Assembly: GCA_019634595.1 (NCBI GenBank)
Contig: JAHCBC010000002.1
Location: 372,001-436,000 of the forward strand
Direction of reading: 5' to 3'
Length of the DNA: 64,000 nt
Source of the DNA: Akkermansiaceae bacterium
Lineage (GTDB): Bacteria > Verrucomicrobiota > Verrucomicrobiia > Verrucomicrobiales > Akkermansiaceae
Both the position numbers and the translations under genes were made by a program. Positions 20,403-28,998 of this stretch are shown here, piece by piece (position 1 is the stretch's first letter; each line of letters opens with the position of its first letter). The notes under the pieces were generated by a model that did not search any database, was not told the DNA's origin, and saw only the letters and a list, made by a program, of their open reading frames with translations.

Positions 20403-21998
20403 ATGCTACGTTGGATCGCCTGTCTCGCCCTGACCATCCCGCTTTTTTCCTGCCAGAGAGAAACGCAGGTCGAAAAGGCGAACCGTGAGGGCATCCTCCT
20501 GGTCGGGAACTCCGCGGAGCCGAAGTCGCTGGACATCCACCTGGTGACGGGCGTCATCGAGAGCAAGGTGCTGACCTCCCTGTTCGAGGGTCTGGTCGCG
20601 AATGACGCGGTGAGCGACGACGCGACGCCACCCGGCGCGGCGGCCTCCTGGGAGCACAACGAGGACATGACGGAGTGGACGTTCAAGCTCCAGCCGGAGG
20701 GAAAGTGGTCCGACGGCGTGCCGGTCACGGCGGATGACTTCGTCTTCGCCTACCACCGCCTGCTCCACCCGGACCTCGGCGGACCGTATGCGGAGATGCT
20801 GTATTTCATCACCGGTGCGGAGGATTTCAACCGCGGCACGCAGAAGGATTTCTCACAGGTGGGGGTGAAGGCCATCGACGCCCTGACGCTGCAGGTAAAG
20901 CTGCGCGAGCCGGTCCCTTTCCTCCCCTCCCTCACCCGCCACTACACGTGGTTCCCCGCGCCGCGCCACGTGATCCTGAAGCACGGCAAGATGGAGGCGC
21001 GCGACAACCCTTGGTTCATGTTCCCCAACATGGTGGGCAACGGTCCGTTCAAGCTGAAAGAGTGGCGCTTCCATGACGTCATCGAGGTGGACCGGAATCC
21101 GTACTACTGGGACGCGGCGAATGTGGGCATCAATGGCATCCGCTTCCTGCCGATCGAGAATCCCTACACGGAAACGCGGGCGTTCCTGGCCGGGCAGCTC
21201 CACACGACGTACCAGGTGCCGTCCGACCTGATCAAGTCGATGAAGCGGGACCACTCACGCCACTTCCGGCAGGAGCCGTATGTCGGCACCACCTTCATCC
21301 GCCTGAACACGACGCGGCCGGTGCTGAACGACGCGCGGGTGCGCGAGGCACTGGCGCTGACCATCGACCGCCAGTTGCTGTGCGAGCACGTGACGGAGGG
21401 ATTCCAGCCGGCCGTTTCCTTCACGCCGGACATGGGGTCGTTCCACCCGCAGCCGGTGCTGACGTTCGATCCGGACAAGGCGCGCCGCCTGCTGGCGGAG
21501 GCGGGCTTCCCGAACGGGGACAAATTCCCGCGCTTCTCCCTGCTGATCGCGCGGCCATCGGCACGCGCCAGCGCGGAGGCCATCCAGGCGATGTGGAAGA
21601 CGCACCTCAACATCCTCATCGACATCCAGAACAAGGACTGGGGTTCCTATGTGAGCGCCCAGCAGAGCCTGGACTTCGACATGGCCGCCGCAGGATGGAT
21701 CGGCGACTACCTGGACCCTACCACTTTCCTCGGCATGTGGACGAAGGGCAACGGGAACAACAACACCGGCTGGAGCGACACCCGTTATGAGGAAATGCTG
21801 CGTGAGGCGGCCGCCCAGGCGGACCCGGCCAAGCGGCTGGAATACCTGCAGCAGGCGGAGACGATCCTGATGGGCGCACTGCCGATCCTGCCGATGACCC
21901 ACTACGCCCGGAACTACCTGCACCATCCGTCCGCCACGAACTGGCATCCGCTGTTGCTGGACCATCACCCCTGGAAGGCGATCCGCCTCGAGAAGTAA
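20403..21998 (+). CDS. oppA: oligopeptide ABC transporter substrate-binding lipoprotein
   Basis: A 531-residue SBP_bac_5 family protein. A lipoprotein signal ends in the lipobox LFSC with Cys17 as the probable lipidated residue. The mature protein opens with NSAEPKSLDIHLVTGV and includes FEGLVANDAV, then WTFKLQPEGKWSDGVPVTADDFVFAYHR in shorter family blocks, which are the classic OppA motifs. It should capture peptides outside the cytoplasmic membrane and pass them to the permeases encoded 18 bases and 961 bases downstream. The exact ligand (oligopeptide, dipeptide or murein peptide) cannot be assigned. No regulatory site was identified upstream. Confidence 0.92.
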   Translation: MLRWIACLALTIPLFSCQRETQVEKANREGILLVGNSAEPKSLDIHLVTGVIESKVLTSLFEGLVANDAVSDDATPPGAAASWEHNEDMTEWTFKLQPEGKWSDGVPVTADDFVFAYHRLLHPDLGGPYAEMLYFITGAEDFNRGTQKDFSQVGVKAIDALTLQVKLREPVPFLPSLTRHYTWFPAPRHVILKHGKMEARDNPWFMFPNMVGNGPFKLKEWRFHDVIEVDRNPYYWDAANVGINGIRFLPIENPYTETRAFLAGQLHTTYQVPSDLIKSMKRDHSRHFRQEPYVGTTFIRLNTTRPVLNDARVREALALTIDRQLLCEHVTEGFQPAVSFTPDMGSFHPQPVLTFDPDKARRLLAEAGFPNGDKFPRFSLLIARPSARASAEAIQAMWKTHLNILIDIQNKDWGSYVSAQQSLDFDMAAAGWIGDYLDPTTFLGMWTKGNGNNNTGWSDTRYEEMLREAAAQADPAKRLEYLQQAETILMGALPILPMTHYARNYLHHPSATNWHPLLLDHHPWKAIRLEK

Positions 21999-22016
21999 CA
22001 CCCTCACCTTTCCGAC

Positions 22017-22946
22017 ATGCTCGCCAACATCCTCCAACGCCTGCTGCAGGGCCTGCTGGTTCTCTTCGTGCTCTACACGATCACGTTCTTCCTCATCAAG
22101 GCGCTGCCCGGCGGACCGTTCAAATCCTCCGAACGCGCGATCCCGGAGCACATCCTCCAAAAACAGATAGCCTACTACGGTCTGAATGAAGACACCCACG
22201 TCCAGTATCTGAAACAGCTCGGGAATCTGGTGAAGGGAAATCCCGGAACCAGCATGCGCCTGGAAGGCCGCACGGTGACGGAGATCATCTCGCAGGGCTT
22301 TCCTGTTTCGCTCCGGCTGGGCGTGCTGGCCATGCTGTTCGCCATCTGCACCGGCATCCCGCTGGGGGTGATCGCGGCGTGGAAGAAAAACACGCTGATG
22401 GACTACTCCGCGATGGGGCTGGCAATGATCGGGATCTGCATCCCCGCCTTTGTCGTCGGGCCGTTATTGGCGGACTTTTTCGGTCGCCATCTGCAACTGG
22501 TGCCGGTGATGGGGTGGAACCCATCGATGCCATCCTCCCTGCTGCTGCCGTCCATCACGCTGGGGCTGGTGACGGCCGCTTATATCTCCCGCCTGACGCG
22601 CGCGGGGATGCTGGACATCCTGAGCCAGGACTTCATCCGCACGGCGCGGGCGAAGGGCGTGGGCAGCTTCCGCCTGCTGGTCCGCCACTGCCTGCGCGGC
22701 GGCATCATCCCTGCCATCGCCTATATCGGGCCGGCATTCGCCGCGGTGATCTCCGGCGCGGTGGTGGTGGAGAGCATCTTCGCCATGCCGGGGCTGGGCC
22801 TGCATTTCATCAAGTCCATCGAGGTCGGTGACGCGCCCGTCATCCTAGGCGTGGTCATGCTCTACGGCCTGCTCATCATCATCGCCAACTTCGCCACCGA
22901 TCTTATCGGCATCTGGCTGAACCCACGCCTGCGCGGCAGCCGCTGA
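22017..22946 (+). CDS. oppB: oligopeptide ABC transporter permease OppB
   Basis: A 309-residue inner-membrane permease with six predicted helices and the N-terminal segment LLQGLLVLFVLYTITFFLIK typical of OppB/DppB. The EAA loop that contacts the ATPase is visible as RTARAKGVGSFRLLVRHCLR near residue 205. It follows oppA by 18 bases and precedes oppC by 13 bases, so the three form one operon. Its role is to form half of the translocation channel for imported peptides. Confidence 0.92.
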   Translation: MLANILQRLLQGLLVLFVLYTITFFLIKALPGGPFKSSERAIPEHILQKQIAYYGLNEDTHVQYLKQLGNLVKGNPGTSMRLEGRTVTEIISQGFPVSLRLGVLAMLFAICTGIPLGVIAAWKKNTLMDYSAMGLAMIGICIPAFVVGPLLADFFGRHLQLVPVMGWNPSMPSSLLLPSITLGLVTAAYISRLTRAGMLDILSQDFIRTARAKGVGSFRLLVRHCLRGGIIPAIAYIGPAFAAVISGAVVVESIFAMPGLGLHFIKSIEVGDAPVILGVVMLYGLLIIIANFATDLIGIWLNPRLRGSR

Positions 22947-22959
22947 CCCTCTACCCGCC

Positions 22960-23937
22960 ATGTCCGGAACCGACTTCGAGAAAAGCCAGTCCCTCTGGAA
23001 AGACGCCTTCCACCGGCTGCAGCGCAACCGCGCCGCGATGGTGAGCGCCGTGCTGCTGTTCCTCATCATCGGCGCGTGCATCCTGCTGCCCGCCATCAAG
23101 GACCTGCTGCAGGACCCGAACGCGCAGAACCTGCCGAACAAGAACCTGCCGCCCTCCGGCGCGCACTGGTTCGGCACCGATCACCTCGGCCGGGACATCC
23201 TCTCCCGGGTGCTCTACGGAGGCCGCATCTCCATCGCGGTTGGCCTCATCACCACGCTGGTGTCCGTCTCCATCGGCGTGTGCTGGGGCGCAACCGCCGG
23301 CTACGCGGGCGGCAAGATCGACGCGCTGATGATGCGCATCGTGGATATCCTCTACGCGCTGCCTTTCCTCATCATCGTCATCCTGCTGGGCAAGACGCTG
23401 GAGCCGATGACCGCGGACCTGACGGAGTGGATCGTCAACCTGATCAGCGGCAGCGATGCGAAGACCGCCGACGTCAACCGGATCCGCTCGAAGGTGGAGC
23501 CGATCACCACGCTGGTGCCGTTGTTCATCGCGATCGGCACGCTGTCCTGGCTCACGGTTTCCCGCATCGTCCGCGCGCAGGTCCAGAGCGTGGCGAAACA
23601 GGAGTATGTGGAAGCGGCCCGCTCGCTGGGCCTGGGACCGGTGCGCATCCTTTTCCGCCACATCCTGCCGAACACGCTGGGACCGATCATCGTCTACACC
23701 ACGCTCACCATCCCCAGCGTGATGCTGCTGGAGGCGACGATGTCCTTCCTGACGATGGGGGTGAAACCGCCGCACAGCTCCTGGGGCATCCTCATCGACG
23801 AAGGCGCGAACCGCATGATCTCGAATCCGTGGCTGCTGTTCTTCCCCACCCTCTTCTTCGCCACCACGCTGTTCTCGCTGAACTTCCTGGGGGATGGGTT
23901 GCGCGACGCTCTCGATCCGAAGTCGGCGAAGGATTAG
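22960..23937 (+). CDS. oppC: oligopeptide ABC transporter permease OppC
   Basis: A 325-residue permease. The OppC N-terminal domain (SLWKDAFHRLQRNRAAMVSA) leads to the first helix, followed by HWFGTDHLGRDILSRVLYGG, a diagnostic OppC block. The EAA loop is EAARSLGLGPVRILFRHILP. An insertion of about 45 residues between two helices (near residues 150-195, LTEWIVNLISGSDAKTADVN) is longer than in E. coli OppC. No OppD/OppF ATPase genes follow, so the transporter must use ATPases encoded elsewhere. Confidence 0.92.
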   Translation: MSGTDFEKSQSLWKDAFHRLQRNRAAMVSAVLLFLIIGACILLPAIKDLLQDPNAQNLPNKNLPPSGAHWFGTDHLGRDILSRVLYGGRISIAVGLITTLVSVSIGVCWGATAGYAGGKIDALMMRIVDILYALPFLIIVILLGKTLEPMTADLTEWIVNLISGSDAKTADVNRIRSKVEPITTLVPLFIAIGTLSWLTVSRIVRAQVQSVAKQEYVEAARSLGLGPVRILFRHILPNTLGPIIVYTTLTIPSVMLLEATMSFLTMGVKPPHSSWGILIDEGANRMISNPWLLFFPTLFFATTLFSLNFLGDGLRDALDPKSAKD

Positions 23938-23977
23938 AACGGGTGGTGATCGTTGTCCGCCGTTCTTTTTTCCATCC

Positions 23978-24244
23978 ATGCTGCCATTCCACCTACCCGA
24001 GCATGTGGGCTACTGCATCAGTTGTTATGATGCGGAGGGTCCCCTGTTTTCCATTCCCATCAGCGTTTCCACCGCCCAGCTCCGCCAAACGCTCGGCAAA
24101 CAGTGGCCCATTGACGCGACACCACTGACGCGGGAGGAACTGGAGGCGGTGTATCTCTTCGTCACCGGATACATTTCCCTGGGGTGGAGGGAGGAACTCA
24201 AATACTATATCGAGGGGGACAATCTCCCGCCGGGCTGGGAATAG
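23978..24244 (+). CDS. small hypothetical protein
   Basis: An 88-residue protein started at the ATG at 23978, 40 bases after oppC. It has no signal peptide or membrane helix and contains a balanced set of acidic and aromatic residues (YISLGWREELKYYIEG near the C-terminus), which supports real coding. No family is recognised. It may be transcribed with the opp genes. A repeat cluster begins about 90 bases after its stop. Confidence 0.55.
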   Translation: MLPFHLPEHVGYCISCYDAEGPLFSIPISVSTAQLRQTLGKQWPIDATPLTREELEAVYLFVTGYISLGWREELKYYIEGDNLPPGWE

Positions 24245-24333
24245 CGTTGGAGACACTTCTCCGTCAGTCTCTTGGCGCAAGCAGATCTTTCTGCGATCAC
24301 GATATCCGTGTGCTTTGTGTTCCCGTTGCAGCC

Positions 24334-24546
24334 GGTGGACAAGAGTGTCCACCCTCCTTACTGGGAACAGCCGGAGCTGGAGAAGTAAGGAGGAGGGACA
24401 CTCCTGTCCCTCGGCGGCATTGGCGAATAAAGGGACAGGTGGATCTATCCCGGGATGCCTTTGCTATGGGTTCCCATTGCAGCCGGAGGACAAGAATGGG
24501 AGCGCAGCGGACATAGCGGCTCTGCCGCAATGTCCTCCCTCCTTAC
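24334..24546. repeat. cluster of three palindromic stem-loop repeats (type C)
   Basis: Three hairpins share a conserved GTAAGGAG block beside an 8-bp stem. The first is in reverse orientation at 24334-24361 (stem GGTGGACA/TGTCCACC). The second is forward at 24385-24426 (GAGGGACA/TGTCCCTC). The third is reverse at 24485-24546 with a longer loop (GGAGGACA/TGTCCTCC). A fourth copy is at 59353-59394. The stems differ between copies but always by paired changes, so the fold is conserved. The last copy overlaps the priA stop codon. The 298-base gap between the small gene and priA holds nothing else. The organisation is like REP/BIME clusters, and no associated transposase gene was seen here. Confidence 0.75.
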
Positions 24547-26771
24547 GAAAAATTCAGCGCATCCATGTCGAAGGTGACGATGACATCCTCCGGCAGTGTG
24601 GTCCTGGCGAGGACGGCCTGGACGTGGCGTGTGAGGGCGCGCGCGCGGTGGCAGCGGAGGGTGATCTGGAAGCGGAACTGACCGTGTGAGCGGATCAACG
24701 GTGAAGGTAGTACTTCCCCCAGGGTCATGCCCGCGGGCAGGTCCTCCGCCAGCCGAAGGTGCAGGGTCTGGAGCGTGAACTCCGCCCTGCGTTCATGCGT
24801 GGAGCGTGCCGTCAGCACGGCGCAGTGGGAATAGGGCGGAAAGGCGAACTGGTGGCGGAACTCCATCTCCTGCTCCGAGAAGCCGTCGAAGTCATGTTTC
24901 CGCGCGTACTGGATGGACGGCGAGTGCGGCGTGAACGTCTGCACGATGACCTCTCCCTCGAGGTCCCCCCGCCCTGCACGACCCGCGACCTGGGTGAGCA
25001 GCTGGAAGGTGCGCTCGCCCGCCCGGAAGTCCGGCACGTGCAGGCCGAGGTCCGCGTTCAGGATGCCGACCAGAGTCACGTTCGGGAAATGCAGGCCCTT
25101 CGCGATCATCTGGGTGCCGATGAGGATGTCGATCTTGTGCGCCTTGAACGCGTTCAACGTGTCGCGCAGCGCGTTTTTCCGCCGCATGGCGTCCGCATCG
25201 ATGCGCGCGAACTTCGCGGACGGGAACACCTTCGCCAGCACCTCCTCCACCTTCTGCGTGCCGAAGCCCTGGAGAATGATGGCGGGGTCATGGCATTCCG
25301 GGCACTTGCGCGGGACGATCGCCTGGTGGCCGCAGACGTGGCAGACCAGCCGCTCGTCGGTGCGGTGGTAGGTCAGCGCGACCGCGCAATGCGGGCACTG
25401 GCAGACATGGCCGCACTTCGGGCACTGGAGGGAGCGGGCGAAGCCGCGGCGGTTCAGGAACAGGATCGCCTGTTCCCCTTTTTCCAGCCGCTGCTCCAGC
25501 GCGGTGCGCAGCTTGTCGGAAAGGATGGGCAGGCCGCCTTTCATCTTCGCTTTCTCAAGGCGCATGTCCACAACCCTCACCAGCGGCATGGACTGGCCGT
25601 CCGCCCGTTGGGTCAGCCTCACCAGATCATACTTCCCGGTGGTGCAGTTCTGCCATGATTCCAGCGACGGGGTGGCCGAGCCGAGCACGACGGCACAAGG
25701 CTCGAAATGCGCGCGCAGCACGGCGACGTCCCGGCCGTGGTAGCGGGGCGGGTTCTCCTGCTTGTAGGAATTCTCATGCTCCTCATCCACCAGGATCAGC
25801 CCGAGGTCAGGCAACGGCGCGAACACCGCCGACCGCGCGCCGATGACGATGCGCGCCTTCCCCTTGCGGATGCGGTGCCATTCGTCAAAGCGTTCGCCCT
25901 GCGAAAGGTTGGAGTGCAGCACGGCGACCTGATCCTGGATCGCGGCGAAGCGGGCCTTGAAGCGCCGCACGGTCTGAGGCGTCAGTGAAATCTCCGGCAC
26001 CAGGACGAGCACCGTCTTTCCCAGATCCAGCACATGCCACGCCGCCTGAAGATAAACCTCCGTCTTTCCCGATCCGGTGACGCCCAGCAGCAGGATGGGC
26101 TTCGCCGCCCGCGGATCCGCCACGGCCCGGCACACGGTTTCCAGTGCCGCCGCTTGCTCCGTGTTCAGTTGCAACGGCTTCGACTCCAGGATCTCCTCCA
26201 CCATGTCGCCGTCCGGGTCACGGCGGACTTCCTCCGCTTCCAGGGTGATCATGCCGGCTTTCTCCAGCGCCTTCAGCGTCGCCGCGGAGCCGTCGCCGAG
26301 ATCCGCCACGGGCATCCTCTTTCCCTCCGCGTGCATGAGCAGCGACAGGATGGCATGCTGGCGGGGCGCGCGTTTTCCGAGCTTCTCCAACGCCGCCGCG
26401 TCAGGCTCCGCGGCCAGGATGGCAATGCGCCGGGTCTTCGCCGAGTTCTCCTCCGTCCTCACCGCCTCCGGCAAAAGGGACCGCACGACGGATTCAATAC
26501 TGCACCCATAGTAGTCCGCTATCCACCGCCCGGTCTCCAGCAGCACGGGGGTGATGAGCGGCTCCGGCTCCACCAGCGCCTCCAGCTCCCGGAGCGCGAA
26601 GTCGGCCTGGCCGTCCGCCTCACCGACGGAGAGGACGGTACCCGCGGCGGACTTCCGCCGCAGCGGGACACGCACGCGGCAGCCCGGCCGGACGTTCATC
26701 CCGGCGGGGATGCCATAGTCGAAGACCAGCTCCGAAGGTCCGTCGATGAGCACGCGCGCGTTCAATGCCAT
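24543..26771 (-). CDS. priA: primosomal replication restart helicase PriA
   Basis: 742 residues from the ATG at 26771 (ALNARVLIDGPS), which fits the family better than the longer frame start at 26819. The N-terminal 3'-DNA-binding domain (about 1-100) is followed by the superfamily 2 helicase core. Walker A is VTGSGKTEVYLQAA, the Walker B-type box is LVDEEHENSYKQE and the last motif is QVAGRAGRGDLEG. The cysteine cluster (CPKCGHVCQCPHC, then CHVCG and CPEC) binds two zinc ions. PriA recognises stalled or recombining forks and reloads the replisome. Its 3' end overlaps a type C repeat. Confidence 0.95.
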   Translation of the reverse strand: MALNARVLIDGPSELVFDYGIPAGMNVRPGCRVRVPLRRKSAAGTVLSVGEADGQADFALRELEALVEPEPLITPVLLETGRWIADYYGCSIESVVRSLLPEAVRTEENSAKTRRIAILAAEPDAAALEKLGKRAPRQHAILSLLMHAEGKRMPVADLGDGSAATLKALEKAGMITLEAEEVRRDPDGDMVEEILESKPLQLNTEQAAALETVCRAVADPRAAKPILLLGVTGSGKTEVYLQAAWHVLDLGKTVLVLVPEISLTPQTVRRFKARFAAIQDQVAVLHSNLSQGERFDEWHRIRKGKARIVIGARSAVFAPLPDLGLILVDEEHENSYKQENPPRYHGRDVAVLRAHFEPCAVVLGSATPSLESWQNCTTGKYDLVRLTQRADGQSMPLVRVVDMRLEKAKMKGGLPILSDKLRTALEQRLEKGEQAILFLNRRGFARSLQCPKCGHVCQCPHCAVALTYHRTDERLVCHVCGHQAIVPRKCPECHDPAIILQGFGTQKVEEVLAKVFPSAKFARIDADAMRRKNALRDTLNAFKAHKIDILIGTQMIAKGLHFPNVTLVGILNADLGLHVPDFRAGERTFQLLTQVAGRAGRGDLEGEVIVQTFTPHSPSIQYARKHDFDGFSEQEMEFRHQFAFPPYSHCAVLTARSTHERRAEFTLQTLHLRLAEDLPAGMTLGEVLPSPLIRSHGQFRFQITLRCHRARALTRHVQAVLARTTLPEDVIVTFDMDALNFS

Positions 26772-26858
26772 GAGGATGCGCCGCGTCCATGCGCGGGCCA
26801 AGCGCCAAGTCACTGGCATACCTCACGGACGGCGACCAATGATCGCCGCCACTTTCGG

Positions 26859-28835
26859 TCACGGCACGATCATCACGCGGTCACCGGCTTCCGTCATGGC
26901 GAACAGCTTGGCCGCATTTCCCGCAGGCACGCGGATGCAGCCGTGGGATGCGGGGTATCCCGGCACCACCCCGGCATGCAGGCCGAAATCACTGCAGCTC
27001 AGCCGTTGGAAATAGGGCATGCTGGCGTGGTAGATGGTGGAGGTCCAGGCGCGGTGCTTGTTGGTGATGACGTACTCACCGGTCGGCGTCGCATAGCCCT
27101 TGCGGCCGGTGGAGACCTTCGTGGTGAAGATCTCATTCCCCTCCGCGTCATAGACACTGGCTTTCTGCTCCTTCAGGTTGACCACGATGTGGCGGTCCTC
27201 CTTGTGGGGGTCGCGTCCGAGAATCAGCCGCATCATCTTCACATCCGCGCGCCGCGAGGCGAAGTTGATGGGCCACAGACTGGACACCCGGGACCAAGTG
27301 TTCTTCTTCGCCCCGGCGTTGATGAGATGACGGGCGACCGCCGTGTTGCCGGAGTCCGCGGCGATCATGAGCGGCGTGATGTTCCGGTCCACCCGCAGCG
27401 CCCAGCGTGCGACGCCCGGACGGACCTGACGGACGAACTCACGCCGTGCGGGGATCTCGAAAATTTCGTTCGGGTCCGCGCCATGACCGACCAAGGCTTT
27501 CACCGTGGCCGGGCAACCGAGCGCGACCGCCAGGTGCAGCGGCGTCTGGCCTTCCGGCATGGGGAAGCGGATCTTCGCACCACCCCTCACCAAGGCCGCC
27601 GCGACCGCGTCATGGCGGTGGCGGATGGCCACGGAAAGGGGGCGGTCCAGAAAGGGAGGATGCACCACGTCCGGGTTCATGCCGAGGTGCAGCAGCAGCT
27701 CCACCATCAGCCTGTCCCCCACGGCGGCGGCGAGGTGCAGCGAGCGGCCCGCAGGACTGCCGTAGTCCGAAAGCAGCTTCACCATGCTCCCCTCACGCGC
27801 CAGCACGGCCCGCTCGATGGGCAGCCAGCCATCACTGCCGTGGATGTTCGGCCGGGCACCGTGGCGCAGCAGCAGCCGCACCATGCCCATGTCCTTCGCC
27901 TCCAACGCGTCCGCCAGCCAGCGGTCGATCCGGGATTGCTCGAGCTTCACTTTTCGGTCCAGGAACACCTGGAACACCCGGCGGTCCTGGTGGGTGAAGG
28001 CGATCTCCAGCGGCGTTTTTGAAAGTGTCCCGTCCTCACCGACCGGGTGGCGGAAATTCGGATCCGCTCCGGTGCCCAGCAGCAGCCCCATCATCGGCAG
28101 GTCGGCATCCATGACCGCTTGGGCAAGCGGCGAATGGCCGGATGGTCCCGGCAGGTTCGGGTCGGCCCCGGCTTTCACCAAGGATGGGATTGTCTCCAGC
28201 CATCCGTTCCGGATCGCGGTATGCAGGGTGGATTCACCACGAGCGTTTTTTTGGCCTGGGTCCGCGCCCAGCTTGATGATCGCCTCCATGAGGTCGCGGC
28301 GGTCGGCCTGCATGGCCACGTGGAGTAGAGGATTCCCCTCGCGGTCGGTCATGTGCGGATCCGGGGCCGCCGCCATCAGCAGCTCCACCAGCTCCGCGCT
28401 CCCCTCCCTGATGGCCCATGGCAGGATCTCCTCGCCACCGGGCATGGTCGCGTCCGGGCTGGCCCCGCGCTCCAGCAGCCTGCGGATGAACGCGGCATCC
28501 ATCCGCCTGACGGCGGCACCGAGCACGCTGGAGCCATCCGCCGCGCGGGAGTCCGCATTCGCACCTCCGTCCACCAGCCTCAAGGCGGTGAACCGGTCAT
28601 CGGCATCCACGCTCAGGCGCAACGGGGTGCGGCCCTGTGCGTCCTTCCGCTCCGTATCCACTTCCGCGAGCAGCAATGAATCGACGAGAGGACCATTCCG
28701 TGCCTCCACGGCCTCCACCAGGGAGCGGCCCGTCGGCTCGATGCCGGCACGGCTCAACCCGCGCAACGCCTTTTTCTTCGGGCTGTCGCACGATACGAAC
28801 ATTCCTGCGGCCACAACGACGAGACATGCCCGCAT
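26859..28835 (-). CDS. ankyrin-repeat lipoprotein fused to an L,D-transpeptidase (YkuD) domain
   Basis: 658 residues from the ATG at 28835, which begins a lipoprotein signal with lipobox FVSC; an ATG at 28901 is also in frame. About 14 ankyrin-type repeats follow (for example TPLHLAVALGCPATVKALV and LLHVAMQADRRDLMEAII) over residues 40-520. The C-terminal 120 residues are a YkuD domain with the catalytic SHGCIRVP motif and an upstream histidine (HAGVV). YkuD enzymes form 3-3 crosslinks in peptidoglycan or attach lipoproteins to it. A large ankyrin array in front of a periplasmic transpeptidase is unusual and may position the enzyme against a protein partner in the envelope. Its gene neighbours give no further hint. 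Confidence 0.85.
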   Translation of the reverse strand: MRACLVVVAAGMFVSCDSPKKKALRGLSRAGIEPTGRSLVEAVEARNGPLVDSLLLAEVDTERKDAQGRTPLRLSVDADDRFTALRLVDGGANADSRAADGSSVLGAAVRRMDAAFIRRLLERGASPDATMPGGEEILPWAIREGSAELVELLMAAAPDPHMTDREGNPLLHVAMQADRRDLMEAIIKLGADPGQKNARGESTLHTAIRNGWLETIPSLVKAGADPNLPGPSGHSPLAQAVMDADLPMMGLLLGTGADPNFRHPVGEDGTLSKTPLEIAFTHQDRRVFQVFLDRKVKLEQSRIDRWLADALEAKDMGMVRLLLRHGARPNIHGSDGWLPIERAVLAREGSMVKLLSDYGSPAGRSLHLAAAVGDRLMVELLLHLGMNPDVVHPPFLDRPLSVAIRHRHDAVAAALVRGGAKIRFPMPEGQTPLHLAVALGCPATVKALVGHGADPNEIFEIPARREFVRQVRPGVARWALRVDRNITPLMIAADSGNTAVARHLINAGAKKNTWSRVSSLWPINFASRRADVKMMRLILGRDPHKEDRHIVVNLKEQKASVYDAEGNEIFTTKVSTGRKGYATPTGEYVITNKHRAWTSTIYHASMPYFQRLSCSDFGLHAGVVPGYPASHGCIRVPAGNAAKLFAMTEAGDRVMIVP

Positions 28836-28998
28836 GGCTCCTGAAATCCCCCGTCTTTTCACGATCAAGCGGAGGCTAACGATTCCGCCATGCGAGATCA
28901 AGTCCGCTAAAACTCAGGAAATCCAGACATCTTATCCCACATCATCTTCCGGAAGATCATTCCATCGGGCAACAGGCGGCAACCCACCCGTGCACCCA

